Positions 30,301 to 38,215 are shown, numbered from the stretch's first letter. The stretch is DNA of 57,787 nt from Nonomuraea montanisoli (GCF_013363975.1 NZ_JABWGN010000028.1:1-57787), one strand, 5' to 3'. Notes: a model not told the origin generated them from the sequence alone. Translations and numbers: made by a program.

Positions 30301-32457
30301 GCCGATGGGGACGGGAGTCCCGTCCTGGCCGGTGCGTGAGCCGGGGGCGTTCTGGTCGGTGCGGCCTGTGGGGTTGCCCTGGCCGTCGGTGGCGCGTCCG
30401 GACCCGTCGGTGGCGCGTCCGGGGCCCTGGCTGTCCGGGAGGCGGCCGGTGACGACGGGCTGCGCTTCCGTGGCGCGTCCGGAGTCGACGTCCTGGGTGT
30501 GCGTCGCCAGCGCGGGGTCTCGCGCCGGGTCCGTGCTCCTGGGATGTTCCGGGGCGTCCTGGGGAGCGGCGGGGGCGTCCGCACCGTCCCGGGGGGTGAC
30601 CGGGTGGGCCTGGTCCGCGGGGTGCGGGGCGTCCGGGTGCCGTGGGGTGTCGCCGTGCCTGGCCGCTTCCCTGCGGTCGTCCTGGGAGGCGGTGGAGCCG
30701 TCCTGCGCGTCCGTGGGGGGCAGCGGTGAGACCGGCGCCGCCGGGGCGGTCTGCACGTACGGGGTGCGGAGCGGGACGGCGTCGCGTACGGACTGCGCGT
30801 GCGCGAGAAGGGAGTCGCCGGTGCCGTTGGCGTGGCCGGGCGTGCCGGGGGAGCCGCCCTGCGCCGGGGCGGGAGCCCCACGTCCGGCGGCCGTCGCCGG
30901 AGGGCTCGCGTGACCGCCTTCGGCTCCGTTCGGGGTGTGGGTGCCCGTGGCGCCGTTCAGCGCGTGACCCGCGGGAGAGACATTGACGCCTGAGGCGTCG
31001 CCGCCCGGGGCGCCGTTCGGCGGATGCGCCGTCCGCCCGGCCGCTGCGGGGTGCCCGGGCGTGTCGTGCACGGCCCCGGCCCCTCGGGACGCGCCCTCGG
31101 CACCCCAGGACGCGCCCTCGGCCGTCCGGGACGGGCCGCCGGGCAGCTCCGGGGCCGCACCGTGGAAGGGCCTCGTGCCCGTGGGGAGGACGGGGCCCTC
31201 CGCGGGACCGTTCTGCGTGCGGACGACCTCGCCCCTGATCACCTCCGCCTCCCGCGTACGGGACGGCGCGGACCCGTCGTCCCCCCTCGGAGGCGTGGTC
31301 GCGTCGATCGGCTGCTCGGGCCGCCCGCCGGAAGGGGCGTTCTCGCCGCTCAGCACCACCTGGGCCGGCTCGACCACCCGCCTGGACGCGGGGCCGGGCG
31401 AGGTGCCGCCCCCACTCGGCGGTGGAGACGGGGCGTCGTCCCCCGCCGTTCGCGTCCACGTGTGGCCGCCGGACGGAGGAGGGGGCGGCGGGAGGTCCCC
31501 GGCGGGCGTCGGCACGAAGGAGACACGGGCGCTCTGCGGGATGCCGATGCCGCCTGCCGTTCCGGCCACGAAGGAGTAGAACAGGTGCGCCGGGTCGAGC
31601 TGGTCGCTCGCGGCCAGGCCGGGGATCGAGCCCAGGGTGCCCGAGACGCCGCCCACCAGCGCGCGCCCGTAGATGCTCTGCCCGATGGCCGCGATGTGGT
31701 CGCGCACCCCCAGCTCGGCGCGCGACATGATGTACACCACCTCGCGGGTGGCCAGCCGCGAGAGCCCGAACTCGACCCCGGTGAACATCGCCCCGGTCAG
31801 CATCCCGTTGAGGAACGACATCAGCACCGAGTGGCCGTCGATCTCCTCCCGGTTGCCGAAGGGGATCTGCGCCCCCTGCACCGCCAGGTCCAGGCCGCCC
31901 ATCACCGCGCCGAAGCCGAGGATGTTCATGAGCAGGCGCCACTTGAGCGCCTGGATCGACATCCGGGTCATCACCGTGCGCAACTGGATCAACCTGAGCA
32001 CCGACGGCCCGTTCACGACGATCCACACCAGCAGGCGGACGATGACGAGCCCCAGCAGCGCCAGTGCCGCGTACTGCATCCACTGGGTGTGCTCCGTCGT
32101 CACCCCGTGCTCGCGCAGCCGCCGCGCCTCCTCGCGCAGGGCCTTCTCCAGCAGCCTCAGCAGCGTCTCGCCGCCCTTGTCCTGCCGGGAGGACGCCTTG
32201 TGCCCCTCGCCGGCGAGGGCGGCGAGCACCTTCTCGAACTCCTCCTTGGCGGCGCCCTCCCACTCCAGCTTGCCGAGCTGGCTGAGCAACGGCTCGGCGT
32301 CCTCGGCGCGGATGCCGGCCAGCTCGTCGGCCAGGGCCTCCAGCGCGTCGGCCTGCCGGACGATCGCGTCCGGGTCGCCCTCGGGGAACGCGTTGGCCGT
32401 CAGCGGCAGCGCCAGCGGCTTGACCACCTCGGGGACCAGCCCCAGATCCAGCCCCAT
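27328..32457 (-). CDS. 1709-residue CpnT-like type VII effector, amidoligase-like C-terminus
   Basis: The N-terminus (1-120) matches the WXG100-like head of CpnT-type proteins: FPEGDPDAIVRQADALEALA and W66-E-G68 in a helical hairpin. Hydrophobic, glycine-rich segments follow at about 128-150, 165-200, 210-230 and 262-305. Residues about 308-855 are Pro/Gly/Thr-rich and disordered. Then come about five helical repeats of 97-100 residues (859-1330). Residues about 1420-1709 look like an amidoligase (PF12224-type): FAREIEY, EIVTSHGGEATMDAGGHVHGD and AEFRRPDASLDPGVIQAQTKL. It is in an operon with the YbaB-like gene upstream and the partner gene downstream. Toxin activity is inferred. Confidence 0.82.
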   Translation of the reverse strand: MGLDLGLVPEVVKPLALPLTANAFPEGDPDAIVRQADALEALADELAGIRAEDAEPLLSQLGKLEWEGAAKEEFEKVLAALAGEGHKASSRQDKGGETLLRLLEKALREEARRLREHGVTTEHTQWMQYAALALLGLVIVRLLVWIVVNGPSVLRLIQLRTVMTRMSIQALKWRLLMNILGFGAVMGGLDLAVQGAQIPFGNREEIDGHSVLMSFLNGMLTGAMFTGVEFGLSRLATREVVYIMSRAELGVRDHIAAIGQSIYGRALVGGVSGTLGSIPGLAASDQLDPAHLFYSFVAGTAGGIGIPQSARVSFVPTPAGDLPPPPPPSGGHTWTRTAGDDAPSPPPSGGGTSPGPASRRVVEPAQVVLSGENAPSGGRPEQPIDATTPPRGDDGSAPSRTREAEVIRGEVVRTQNGPAEGPVLPTGTRPFHGAAPELPGGPSRTAEGASWGAEGASRGAGAVHDTPGHPAAAGRTAHPPNGAPGGDASGVNVSPAGHALNGATGTHTPNGAEGGHASPPATAAGRGAPAPAQGGSPGTPGHANGTGDSLLAHAQSVRDAVPLRTPYVQTAPAAPVSPLPPTDAQDGSTASQDDRREAARHGDTPRHPDAPHPADQAHPVTPRDGADAPAAPQDAPEHPRSTDPARDPALATHTQDVDSGRATEAQPVVTGRLPDSQGPGRATDGSGRATDGQGNPTGRTDQNAPGSRTGQDGTPVPIGTPHEPPATPRDTTPRNTVPRDTTPRDTAPAGTRETPPADAGDPRATPPSHAGDPNATPPATRDGAPPVGPHAGAPVHRGDGTGTGRIDQLINRDEPPPATLDPARVAFGHRVARLLEEPVPHDAFAHSLGTMAHAVTQGVNRPTGEIMAGGIRSIATHLGMPHTVDGLVRVFDEAQRQGHDPAGATDRQDLTDRLDQYRQTDPLVFPGLWLAHRDVPNVSFPVARALARMDQTLGSHPRTDLADRLTQLRSLAWDADVGFHSIDHVGRLFVDAQARGVDVQNAPGWYELVHRLRQARQHDTDLWDGLRMADEHGIGGLGDAQARALGRAGRSLHSVSPEGRLRDLAAEAGFSHAHRSFAEMLAEADAHGALPERPATRRELVDSLASFREGDGDGWDRRVMEERFPDARLDTAKAATLGRLDRVIAADAAPRPAMDPLLVLSRELGLGDSPRRLAHVAERAGRLGFDPAGAPDRATLVARLRGYMDTAPDTWARVRVSERYATQLGEPTTRALACMDRIVGPPGKAPAWVLDPLRKLAGDLGLDHSVERLAHVFREAEQRGLDPGGAADRADLVQRLSSYRRPPAEQPYHYSVTLLRVAEDALTDQLRQTAARDAAFARASLTRAGESASRLDSEHVRALEARARAWESWPAEPEVSYRENPEVFERHLAEAYERAESGEPVVPLMIEDATDGLTVPGGQFRFAREIEYTLPEALDRHRDAINQAIARDLHDAGLTLDPWVHPYHTSRDTGYYEGDNGWRLERDTTVAGELVPPPLRYTERTWQTVKLVCEIVTSHGGEATMDAGGHVHGDTAVFDHITGFYQRLLALENSTFADTTLRLLTNPEQPHHRGTVFCKPNALLSRGYADLDALVRQHRTHLHAVNLAAVTGGRTDHAEFRRPDASLDPGVIQAQTKLVLAEMALALRLADDQFPLNNGEKDLPGNHAHHRRSRDYSSYFELADLLFHREADKAQLTALFAVTRWNEGGSDPL

Positions 32458-32476
32458 CAGCCGACGATCCCGGCCG

Positions 32477-32863
32477 TCACGTGCCCGGCCCCCGCCGGTC
32501 GGTCCCGGGCAGGAACGACTCGAAGCTCACGCCCTCGCCGAACAGGTCCTCCAGCGGGACGTCGTCGGCGATCAGTGGTCCGGCCAGGGTCCGCAGCTCG
32601 TCGGACACCTGCCTGGTGGCGAGCGCGGCCTGCTCGACGACGCAGGCGGCCAGCTCGGTGGGTGACAGCTCCCGGTAGACGCGGGGGTCGAAGTCGACGG
32701 AGCGCAGCTCCCCCTGGGGGCCGACGGTGACGGTGACCATGCCGTCCTCGGATCGCGACGAACCCGTCAGGTCACGTGCCTTGCGGTGCAGCTCCTTGGC
32801 CTGCTCGGCCTGCTGGTTGACGTCCTGAACGAGTTGCCGGAGCAACTCCCATGAATCACTCAT
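32477..32863 (-). CDS. YbaB/EbfC-like protein of the secretion cluster
   Basis: The 128-residue protein is YbaB-like: a helical N-terminus with a short coiled coil (LVQDVNQQAEQAKELHRKARD), a beta-segment MVTVTVGPQGELRSVDFDPRVYREL and a helical tail. YbaB-type proteins recur beside ESX/WXG effectors in actinobacteria, probably as adaptors rather than nucleoid proteins (inference). It lies 19 bases upstream of the effector on the same strand and is divergent from the WXG-sized gene. Confidence 0.82.
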   Translation of the reverse strand: MSDSWELLRQLVQDVNQQAEQAKELHRKARDLTGSSRSEDGMVTVTVGPQGELRSVDFDPRVYRELSPTELAACVVEQAALATRQVSDELRTLAGPLIADDVPLEDLFGEGVSFESFLPGTDRRGPGT

Positions 32864-32943
32864 CGTTACATCAACCCCACAAAGCAGTCACGACGCCCGC
32901 ATACTATCGATCAACGGAGCCAGTCAGGGAAGGGAACCGCCGG

Positions 32944-33237
32944 ATGGAGATGCAAGGCGTCACCTACAGCGTCAGCCAGATCAACGGGCTGGCCGGGGCG
33001 ATGGGCGAGCTGGCGGATCGGGTCCAGGACGTCGCGGGGCGGTACGACACGACCAGCGCGGCGACCTGTACGGCACTCAGCGACGACGACTACGGACGCG
33101 GGTACTGGCAGAAGAACGGGCCGCGGCTGGAGGCCATCGGCCTCGGCCTCCGGCTGCTCGTCCAGGCCGCCCAGCGGGAGGAGGGGCGCCTGAGCCTCGC
33201 CTCCTTCACCTACGGGCAGGCCGACCCCGGCCACTGA
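32944..33237 (+). CDS. WXG100/EspC-sized small protein
   Basis: The 97-residue helical protein (MEMQGVTYSVSQINGLAGAM onwards) has a YWQKNGPRLEAIG turn between two predicted helices. It resembles EspC/PF10824-type ESX secretion targets in size and fold. ATG 32944 follows GGAAGGGAA. It is divergent from the YbaB-effector operon, with which it shares the 80-base intergenic region. No canonical WxG triplet is seen, so the label is by size and context. Confidence 0.65.
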   Translation: MEMQGVTYSVSQINGLAGAMGELADRVQDVAGRYDTTSAATCTALSDDDYGRGYWQKNGPRLEAIGLGLRLLVQAAQREEGRLSLASFTYGQADPGH

Positions 33238-33253
33238 CCGCGCCGGCGCCGGG

Positions 33254-33616
33254 TCAGTACACCAGCGCCTGGGCGCCCTCGGCGACCGCCTCCTCGACGA
33301 ACGTCGGCGCGCCCGCGATGCGCACCCCCTCGATGACGTCGTCGACCGTGATGTCGCGCCGGGCCGCGCACTGCGTGCAGACCGTGACGCGCCCGCCCGC
33401 GAGCACCGCGTCCAGCAGGTCCGTCAGCGGAGCGGCATGGGGCAGGCTGAACTCCTTGGCCCGTCCCGGGAGGGCGAACCAGGAGGACTCGCCGGTCAGC
33501 CAGAGGGAGACCGGGACACCGCTCGCCAGCGCGGCGGCCGCGACCGTGAACGCCTGGTTGCAGCGCTCCGGAGCGTCGGCCCCCGCGGTCACCTTGATCA
33601 CCAGTGATCGTGCCAT
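33254..33616 (-). CDS. DsrE-family protein
   Basis: The 120-residue protein has a Rossmann-like DsrE/YchN fold: MARSLVIKVTAGADAPERCN, VAAAALASGVPVSLWLTGES, and VTVCTQCAARR with a Cys pair (CTQC) at the usual sulfur-handling position. ATG 33616 begins at this family start; a longer frame exists upstream. It is divergent from the nitrobindin gene. Soluble; role in sulfur relay inferred. Confidence 0.85.
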   Translation of the reverse strand: MARSLVIKVTAGADAPERCNQAFTVAAAALASGVPVSLWLTGESSWFALPGRAKEFSLPHAAPLTDLLDAVLAGGRVTVCTQCAARRDITVDDVIEGVRIAGAPTFVEEAVAEGAQALVY

Positions 33617-33669
33617 GCCCGTCACACTAACGCCCGCGACCGTCCGCGCGGCCACTAGGGTTGGGGGAC

Positions 33670-34158
33670 ATGGAAGAACCTGAGGTGCATCCCGATCTGG
33701 AGCCGATCGCCTTCCTGCTCGGCAGGTGGGAGGGCGCCGGTGTCGGGGGCTATCCGACGATCGAGAGCTTCAACTTCGGCCAGGAGATCGAGTTCGGCCA
33801 CAACGGCAAGCCGTTCCTGTCGTACGTGAGCCGCACCTGGCTGCTCGACCAGGACGGCAACCGCGTCAGGCCGCTCGCCACCGAGTCCGGCTACTGGCGC
33901 GCGCAGCCGAACCGGCAGCTCGAAGTGGTGCTCGCCCACCCCACCGGCATCGTGGAGATCTACGTCGGCGAGGTCGTCTTCCACAAGATCGAGCTGCAGA
34001 CCGACGTGGTGGCCCGCACGGTGACGGCCAAGGAGTACACCGCGGGGCGGCGCCTGTACGGGCTGGTCAAGGGCAACCTGATGTGGGCCTACGACATGGC
34101 CGCGACGGGGCACCCGCTCACCTCGCACATGTCGGCCGAGCTGAAGAAGGTGGGATGA
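33670..34158 (+). CDS. Nitrobindin-like heme-binding beta-barrel protein
   Basis: The 162-residue protein has the nitrobindin/FABP-like signature: PIAFLLGRWEGAGVGGYPTI at about 13-32, then NGKPFLSYVSRTW and FHKIELQTDVVARTVTAKEY with a late His. Such proteins bind ferric heme and handle nitric oxide or peroxynitrite. ATG 33670 follows GGGGGA. It is coupled by ATGA to the DUF2470 gene. Confidence 0.88.
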   Translation: MEEPEVHPDLEPIAFLLGRWEGAGVGGYPTIESFNFGQEIEFGHNGKPFLSYVSRTWLLDQDGNRVRPLATESGYWRAQPNRQLEVVLAHPTGIVEIYVGEVVFHKIELQTDVVARTVTAKEYTAGRRLYGLVKGNLMWAYDMAATGHPLTSHMSAELKKVG

Positions 34159-34454
34159 GCGCGGGCCCGTTCACCGCCGAGGCGGTCGAGGCGATCAAGC
34201 GGCACATGAACGACGACCACGGCGACGACGCGCTGCTCATCGTGCGCGGCCTCGGCGGCCGTCCGGAGGCGACCAGCGCGCTGACGAGCGGCGTCGACGG
34301 CGAGGCCATCGAGTTCACGGTCGACGGCGGCGAGCGGGTGCGGGTGCCGTGGGGCGAGACGCTGACCGAGCGGGCGCAGGTGCGCACGGCGGTCGTGCGG
34401 CTCTACCGGCGGGCGTGCGCCGAGCTGGGCGTCGAACCACGCGGCGAGCACTGA
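34155..34454 (+). CDS. DUF2470 protein
   Basis: The 99-residue protein shows the DUF2470 pattern (IKRHMNDDHGDDALLIVRGL, then DGEAIEFTVDGGERVRVPW), the domain found at the C-terminus of HugZ/HutZ-type heme-handling proteins. It starts inside the nitrobindin stop codon, so the two probably act together on heme. Confidence 0.88.
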   Translation: MSAGPFTAEAVEAIKRHMNDDHGDDALLIVRGLGGRPEATSALTSGVDGEAIEFTVDGGERVRVPWGETLTERAQVRTAVVRLYRRACAELGVEPRGEH

Positions 34455-34489
34455 CCGGCCGCCGCGGCGGGGGCGCGGGACGCGGGCAT

Positions 34490-34700
34490 AAAAAAGGGCC
34501 CCGGGCGTGCTCCGCTCGATGGTGAGCGGGCTGGATGGACCATGGTCGGGATGGGATTCCCGCCCTCCAGCCGCCGGGGGCCCCGGTGGTTGCCTCGAAT
34601 TCGCCGAACGGCGCGAGACGGGGCGTCCGCATCGTCAGCGGACAACCACCTCGCTAGCCCAACTATGAATCACCATTGTTTGGACCACCTCCTTTCCGCG
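34490..34700 (-). ncRNA. Candidate structured RNA with a 13-codon peptide and own terminator
   Basis: Reading the minus strand from about 34700, a near-perfect ribosome binding site AAAGGAGGTGGTCC (AGGAGG 34693-34688) precedes ATG 34676. This opens MVIHSWASEVVVR and stops at 34635. Downstream are GTCCGC...GCGGAC, CGCCGTTCGGCG and a nested arm (GCGGCTGGA with TCCAGCCCGC). A long stem pairs 34573-34583 with 34496-34506 (one mismatch), ending in six Ts (34495-34490). A possible promoter is TTGCCC-18-TAACTT, divergent from nur. Confidence 0.65.
34635..34676 (-). CDS. 13-residue peptide in the structured RNA
   Basis: MVIHSWASEVVVR is preceded by one of the strongest ribosome binding sites in the window (AAAGGAGGTGG, 11 bases before ATG). 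Its stop overlaps the first RNA hairpin (GTCCGC...GCGGAC). It is too short to be a protein; a leader or dual-function peptide is inferred. Confidence 0.5.
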   Translation of the reverse strand: MVIHSWASEVVVR

Positions 34701-34769
34701 TACTCACGAAGTTATGCGGTGGCCCGCGAGAAGGGCAAGCGATTAAAGCGCCGGCCGTAGACTCGGAGC

Positions 34770-35183
34770 ATGACCGAGACGCAGTGGCACGAGGAGCTCC
34801 GCGCCAAGGGCTACCGGGTGACTCCCCAGCGGCAGCTGGTGCTGGAGGCGGTCAAGACGCTGGAGCACGCCACCCCGGAGGAGATCTGCGCCAAGGTCCG
34901 GGAGACGGCGCGCGGCGTCAACATCTCGACCGTCTACCGCACCCTTGAGCTCCTGGAAGAGCTCGGCATGGTGACGCACACCCATCTGGGGCACGGCGCG
35001 CCGACCTACCACCTGGCGGCCGAGGCCGACCACGTCCACCTGGTGTGCCGGGGGTGCGGCGAGGTGATCGAGGTGCGGCCCGAGCTGGCGGAGGGCCTGG
35101 TCCGGGGGCTGGACGAGGAGCTGGGGTTCGCCGCCGACGTCCACCACCTCACGGTGTTCGGCCGCTGCCGCGACTGCCGCTGA
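34770..35183 (+). CDS. nur: Fur-family metalloregulator, Nur-like
   Basis: This 137-residue regulator resembles Streptomyces Nur (nickel uptake regulator). It has winged helix GYRVTPQRQLVLEAVKTLEHATPEEI, NISTVYRTLELLEELGMV, the metal-site segment HTHLGHGAPTYHL, and a zinc-type CRGCG...CRDC pair at the end. Nur represses nickel transport and controls superoxide dismutases. The assignment among Fur, Zur and Nur is by remembered similarity and by gene order (ygfZ next). It is divergent from the structured RNA. Confidence 0.8.
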   Translation: MTETQWHEELRAKGYRVTPQRQLVLEAVKTLEHATPEEICAKVRETARGVNISTVYRTLELLEELGMVTHTHLGHGAPTYHLAAEADHVHLVCRGCGEVIEVRPELAEGLVRGLDEELGFAADVHHLTVFGRCRDCR

Positions 35184-35218
35184 GATCGAAGGTCCGCACG
35201 GCCGATAATCTGGACGGC

Positions 35219-36157
35219 ATGCGTAGTCCTCTGCTGGACCTGCCCGGCGCCGTGGCCGCCGAGGCCCCGGACGCCGACGTCGCCGCCCACTACGGTGACC
35301 TGTTCGCCGAACAGCGCGCGCTGGTGCGGGGCGAGGCGGTGGTCGACCGCAGCAACCGCGAGGTGATCCGGATCTCCGGCGCCGACCGGCTGAAGTGGCT
35401 CAACGACCTCACCTCGCAGAAGCTCGACACGCTGCCCCCGGGCCAGTGGACGCGGACGCTCGACCTCGACCTCCAGGGTCGCATCCTGCACCACCTGACG
35501 CTGGTCGACGACGGCGAGAGCGTGCTCGGGCACGTCGAGCCGGGCGCCGCCGACAGCCTGGTGGCCTACCTCGACCGCATGCGGTTCATGCTGCGGGTGG
35601 AGGTGTCGCGGGCCGACGACCTGGCCGTGCTGTCCACGGCCACCGAGGACTTCCTGGTGCCGCGTTCCGAGCTGCCGGAGCACCTGGGCAGGCCGCTGGC
35701 GGGGCTGTGGGCGTACGAGGCGCTGCGGATCGAGCGGTACGAGCCGCGGATGGGCCTCGACACCGACCACAAGACGATCCCGCACGAGATCGGCCTGATC
35801 GGCAGCGCCGTCCACCTGACCAAGGGCTGCTACCGCGGCCAGGAGACGGTCGCCCGGGTCCACAACCTGGGGCATCCGCCGCGGCGGCTGGTGTTCCTGC
35901 ACCTCGACGGCAGCGTCGACACGCTGCCGCCGCACGGGGCGCCGGTGATCTTCGAGAGCCAGGAGGTGGGCACGGTCGGCTCGGCCGCCCGCCACCACGA
36001 GCTCGGGCCGATCGCGCTCGCGGTGGTCAAGCGCACGGTGCCGGTGGACGCGCCGCTGCTCGCCGGGGGTGTGGCGGCTTCCCAGGAAGTGATCGTCCCC
36101 CCGGACGCCGGGCGCAACGTCCAGATCGACCCTTCCCTGCGGCGCCGCATCCGCTGA
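35219..36157 (+). CDS. ygfZ: YgfZ/GcvT-like folate-binding protein
   Basis: This 312-residue tetrahydrofolate-binding protein helps repair or assemble iron-sulfur clusters. The diagnostic motif K202-G-C204-Y-R-G-Q-E209 is present, as are SGADRLKWLNDLTSQ near the N-terminus and a C-terminal barrel. It is not a glycine-cleavage aminomethyltransferase. ATG 35219 is 36 bases after the nur stop. Confidence 0.9.
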   Translation: MRSPLLDLPGAVAAEAPDADVAAHYGDLFAEQRALVRGEAVVDRSNREVIRISGADRLKWLNDLTSQKLDTLPPGQWTRTLDLDLQGRILHHLTLVDDGESVLGHVEPGAADSLVAYLDRMRFMLRVEVSRADDLAVLSTATEDFLVPRSELPEHLGRPLAGLWAYEALRIERYEPRMGLDTDHKTIPHEIGLIGSAVHLTKGCYRGQETVARVHNLGHPPRRLVFLHLDGSVDTLPPHGAPVIFESQEVGTVGSAARHHELGPIALAVVKRTVPVDAPLLAGGVAASQEVIVPPDAGRNVQIDPSLRRRIR

Positions 36158-36333
36158 GGGCCTTCCCCCAAGGTCGGGCGGCCGTGGTCGCGGGTTTCAC
36201 CCCGGCGACGGCCAAGGATGCGCACGTAACGGCGGCTCGCCGTCATCCGGTCAGAGGCCGTTCCCCTGGAGGCCCTCGGCCCCGTGCGGCGGGTGGCGCC
36301 GGGCCGGCTGTGCCGTAACAAAGAAGAGGTCTT

Positions 36334-36759
36334 CTAGACGTCCACGATCAGCGTGATCGGCCCGTCGTTGACGAGGGAGACCTTCATGTCGGCGCCGAAG
36401 CTGCCCGTCTCCACGTGCGCCCCCAGCGCCCGCAGTTCCGCCACCACCGCCTCCACCAGCGGCTCGGCCACCGGCCCCGGCGCGGCGGCCTGCCAGGTGG
36501 GGCGGCGGCCCTTGCGCGCGTCGCCGTACAGCGTGAACTGGCTGATGACCAGCAGCGGCGCCGACACGTCGGAGCAGGACTTCTCGCCGTGCAGGACGCG
36601 CAGCCCCCACAGCTTGGCGGCGAGCTTGCGGGCCTCGGCGGCCGTGTCGGTGTGCGTCACCCCGACCAGCACCAGGAGTCCGGGCTCGTCGATGGCCCCG
36701 ATCGTCTGACCGTCGACCACCACCGACGCGGCCGTCACTCGCTGCACCACTGCTCGCAT
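36334..36759 (-). CDS. dtd: D-aminoacyl-tRNA deacylase
   Basis: The 141-residue enzyme removes D-amino acids and glycine from mischarged tRNA. Family marks are MRAVVQRVTAASVVVDGQ at the start, SQFTLYGDARKGRRP (active-site segment) and the Gly-cisPro element VNDGPITLIVDV at the end. ATG 36759. It is divergent from the asparaginase gene. Confidence 0.93.
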   Translation of the reverse strand: MRAVVQRVTAASVVVDGQTIGAIDEPGLLVLVGVTHTDTAAEARKLAAKLWGLRVLHGEKSCSDVSAPLLVISQFTLYGDARKGRRPTWQAAAPGPVAEPLVEAVVAELRALGAHVETGSFGADMKVSLVNDGPITLIVDV

Positions 36760-36820
36760 GGGATCCCATTCTGGCGCAGGACGGAGCCTTCGTAGACTCT
36801 TGGCCGGAAAGGGGCGTGAA

Positions 36821-37735
36821 ATGTCGCTGGTGGTGGAGGTTGTCCGTTCTGGGTTCGTGGAGTCGAGGCACCACGTCCGGATGTTGACGGTGGACGCGGA
36901 CGGCCGTCCAGTGGAGACGCACGGCGCGGTGCACGTGCCGGCGTCGCCGCGTTCGTCGATGAAGCCCCTGCAGGCGCTGGGCATGCTGCGCGCCGGCCTC
37001 CGGCTGGAGGGGGAGCTGCTGGCGCTGGCCTGCGCCTCGCACGCCGGCGAGCCGTTCCACGTCGAGGGGGTGCGGAAGATCCTCGCCGGGGCCGGCCTGG
37101 ACGAGTCGGCGCTGCGCTGCCCGGAGGACTACCCCGAGGACCGGTCGGTGCCCGAGCGGGCCCGCGTGTACATGAACTGCTCCGGCAAGCACGCCGCCAT
37201 GCTCGCCACCTGCGTGTCGAACGGGTGGCCGCTCGACACCTACCTGGAGATCACGCATCCGCTCCAGCGGGCGATCCGGGCCACCGCGGAGGAGCTCACG
37301 GGGGAGCGGATGGCGGCCGCGGGCGTGGACGGCTGCGGGGCGCCCCTGTACTTCGTGTCGATGCTGGGGACGGCGCGGGCCTTCCGGGCGTTCCCGCTCG
37401 GCGAGGCCGGCTCGCCCGAACGGCGGATCTTCGAGGCCGTGACGGCCTATCCGGAGTGGACGTCGGGCAGCAGCCGGGTGGAGGCGTCGCTCATGCGGGC
37501 GGTGCCAGGGCTGATGCTGAAGGCGGGGGCGGAGGGTTTCGAGGCGTTCGCCTTCGAGGACGGCCGCGCGGGCGCCGTCAAGGTCGAGGACGGGGCGCCG
37601 CGCGCGCGGACGCCGGTGACCGTCGCGGCGCTGCGCTCGCTGGGCCTCGACACGGGCCAGCTGCCCGCCACGACGCCCGTCCTGGGCGGCGGCCGGGTCG
37701 TCGGCGAGCTGCGCCTGGCCTCCACCCCGGCCTGA
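36821..37735 (+). CDS. Asparaginase of the thermolabile (R. etli) type
   Basis: The 304-residue protein belongs to the PF06089 asparaginase family. Motifs: SPRSSMKPLQAL (Ser-Lys nucleophile region), CASHAGEPFHVEGV, NCSGKHAAMLATC and GVDGCGAPLYFVS. It hydrolyses L-asparagine to aspartate. ATG 36821 follows GGAAAGG. The gene end, including the stop codon, is tandemly repeated downstream. Confidence 0.9.
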   Translation: MSLVVEVVRSGFVESRHHVRMLTVDADGRPVETHGAVHVPASPRSSMKPLQALGMLRAGLRLEGELLALACASHAGEPFHVEGVRKILAGAGLDESALRCPEDYPEDRSVPERARVYMNCSGKHAAMLATCVSNGWPLDTYLEITHPLQRAIRATAEELTGERMAAAGVDGCGAPLYFVSMLGTARAFRAFPLGEAGSPERRIFEAVTAYPEWTSGSSRVEASLMRAVPGLMLKAGAEGFEAFAFEDGRAGAVKVEDGAPRARTPVTVAALRSLGLDTGQLPATTPVLGGGRVVGELRLASTPA

Positions 37736-37790
37736 CGGCGTGGCCTCCACCTTGGCCTGACGGCCTGACCTCCACCTTGGCCTGACGGCC
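37716..37790. repeat. 25-bp tandem repeat across the asparaginase stop codon
   Basis: Three units of 25 bases (37716-37740, 37741-37765, 37766-37790) on the pattern TGGCCTCCACC(CC/TT)GGCCTGACGGC. Each contains TGA, the first being the gene's stop at 37733-37735. There is no spacer between units. Confidence 0.88.
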
Positions 37791-37801
37791 GGAGGGCGCC
37801 C

Positions 37802-38215
37802 TCAGGCGACCTCCGGCCACTCCCAGGCGAGCTGGGCGAACATGCCCAGGCGGTCGCTGACCGCCCGGATCTCGCTGACCTTCCCGTCGCGCACCGTGAA
37901 GATGAAGATCGCCTCGACGGTGAAGCTCCTGCCGGTGGGCTCCGGCATGCGCGGGTGGTAGCCGGAGTGCGTCCCGGTCATGAGCAGCCGGGCCACGACC
38001 CGGTCGCCTTCCTCGGCGAGCTCCTCGACCGCGAGGTGGAAGGGGTCGAAGGCGTCGAGCTGCATCCGGATGCCCTCGAACGCCGCTCCGGGCTCGTCCG
38101 GCTCGCCATAAATGATCTTGTTGTGGTCGACGACGTCGGCGGCCATGAAGGCGGGCAGGTCGTCCAGGCGGCGCTCGTTGACGGCGGTGAAGAAGTCGCG
38201 GATCAGGGTCTTCAT
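37802..38215 (-). CDS. SnoaL-like (NTF2-fold) protein, ester cyclase type
   Basis: The 137-residue protein has an NTF2-like cone fold: MKTLIRDFFTAVNERRLDDL, VVDHNKIIYGEPDEPG, HLAVEELAEEGDRVVARLLM and TVEAIFIFTVRDGKVSEI. This is the SnoaL/ester cyclase-like pattern; the substrate is unknown. It is divergent from a TetR regulator, with two operator-like palindromes between them. Confidence 0.85.
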   Translation of the reverse strand: MKTLIRDFFTAVNERRLDDLPAFMAADVVDHNKIIYGEPDEPGAAFEGIRMQLDAFDPFHLAVEELAEEGDRVVARLLMTGTHSGYHPRMPEPTGRSFTVEAIFIFTVRDGKVSEIRAVSDRLGMFAQLAWEWPEVA

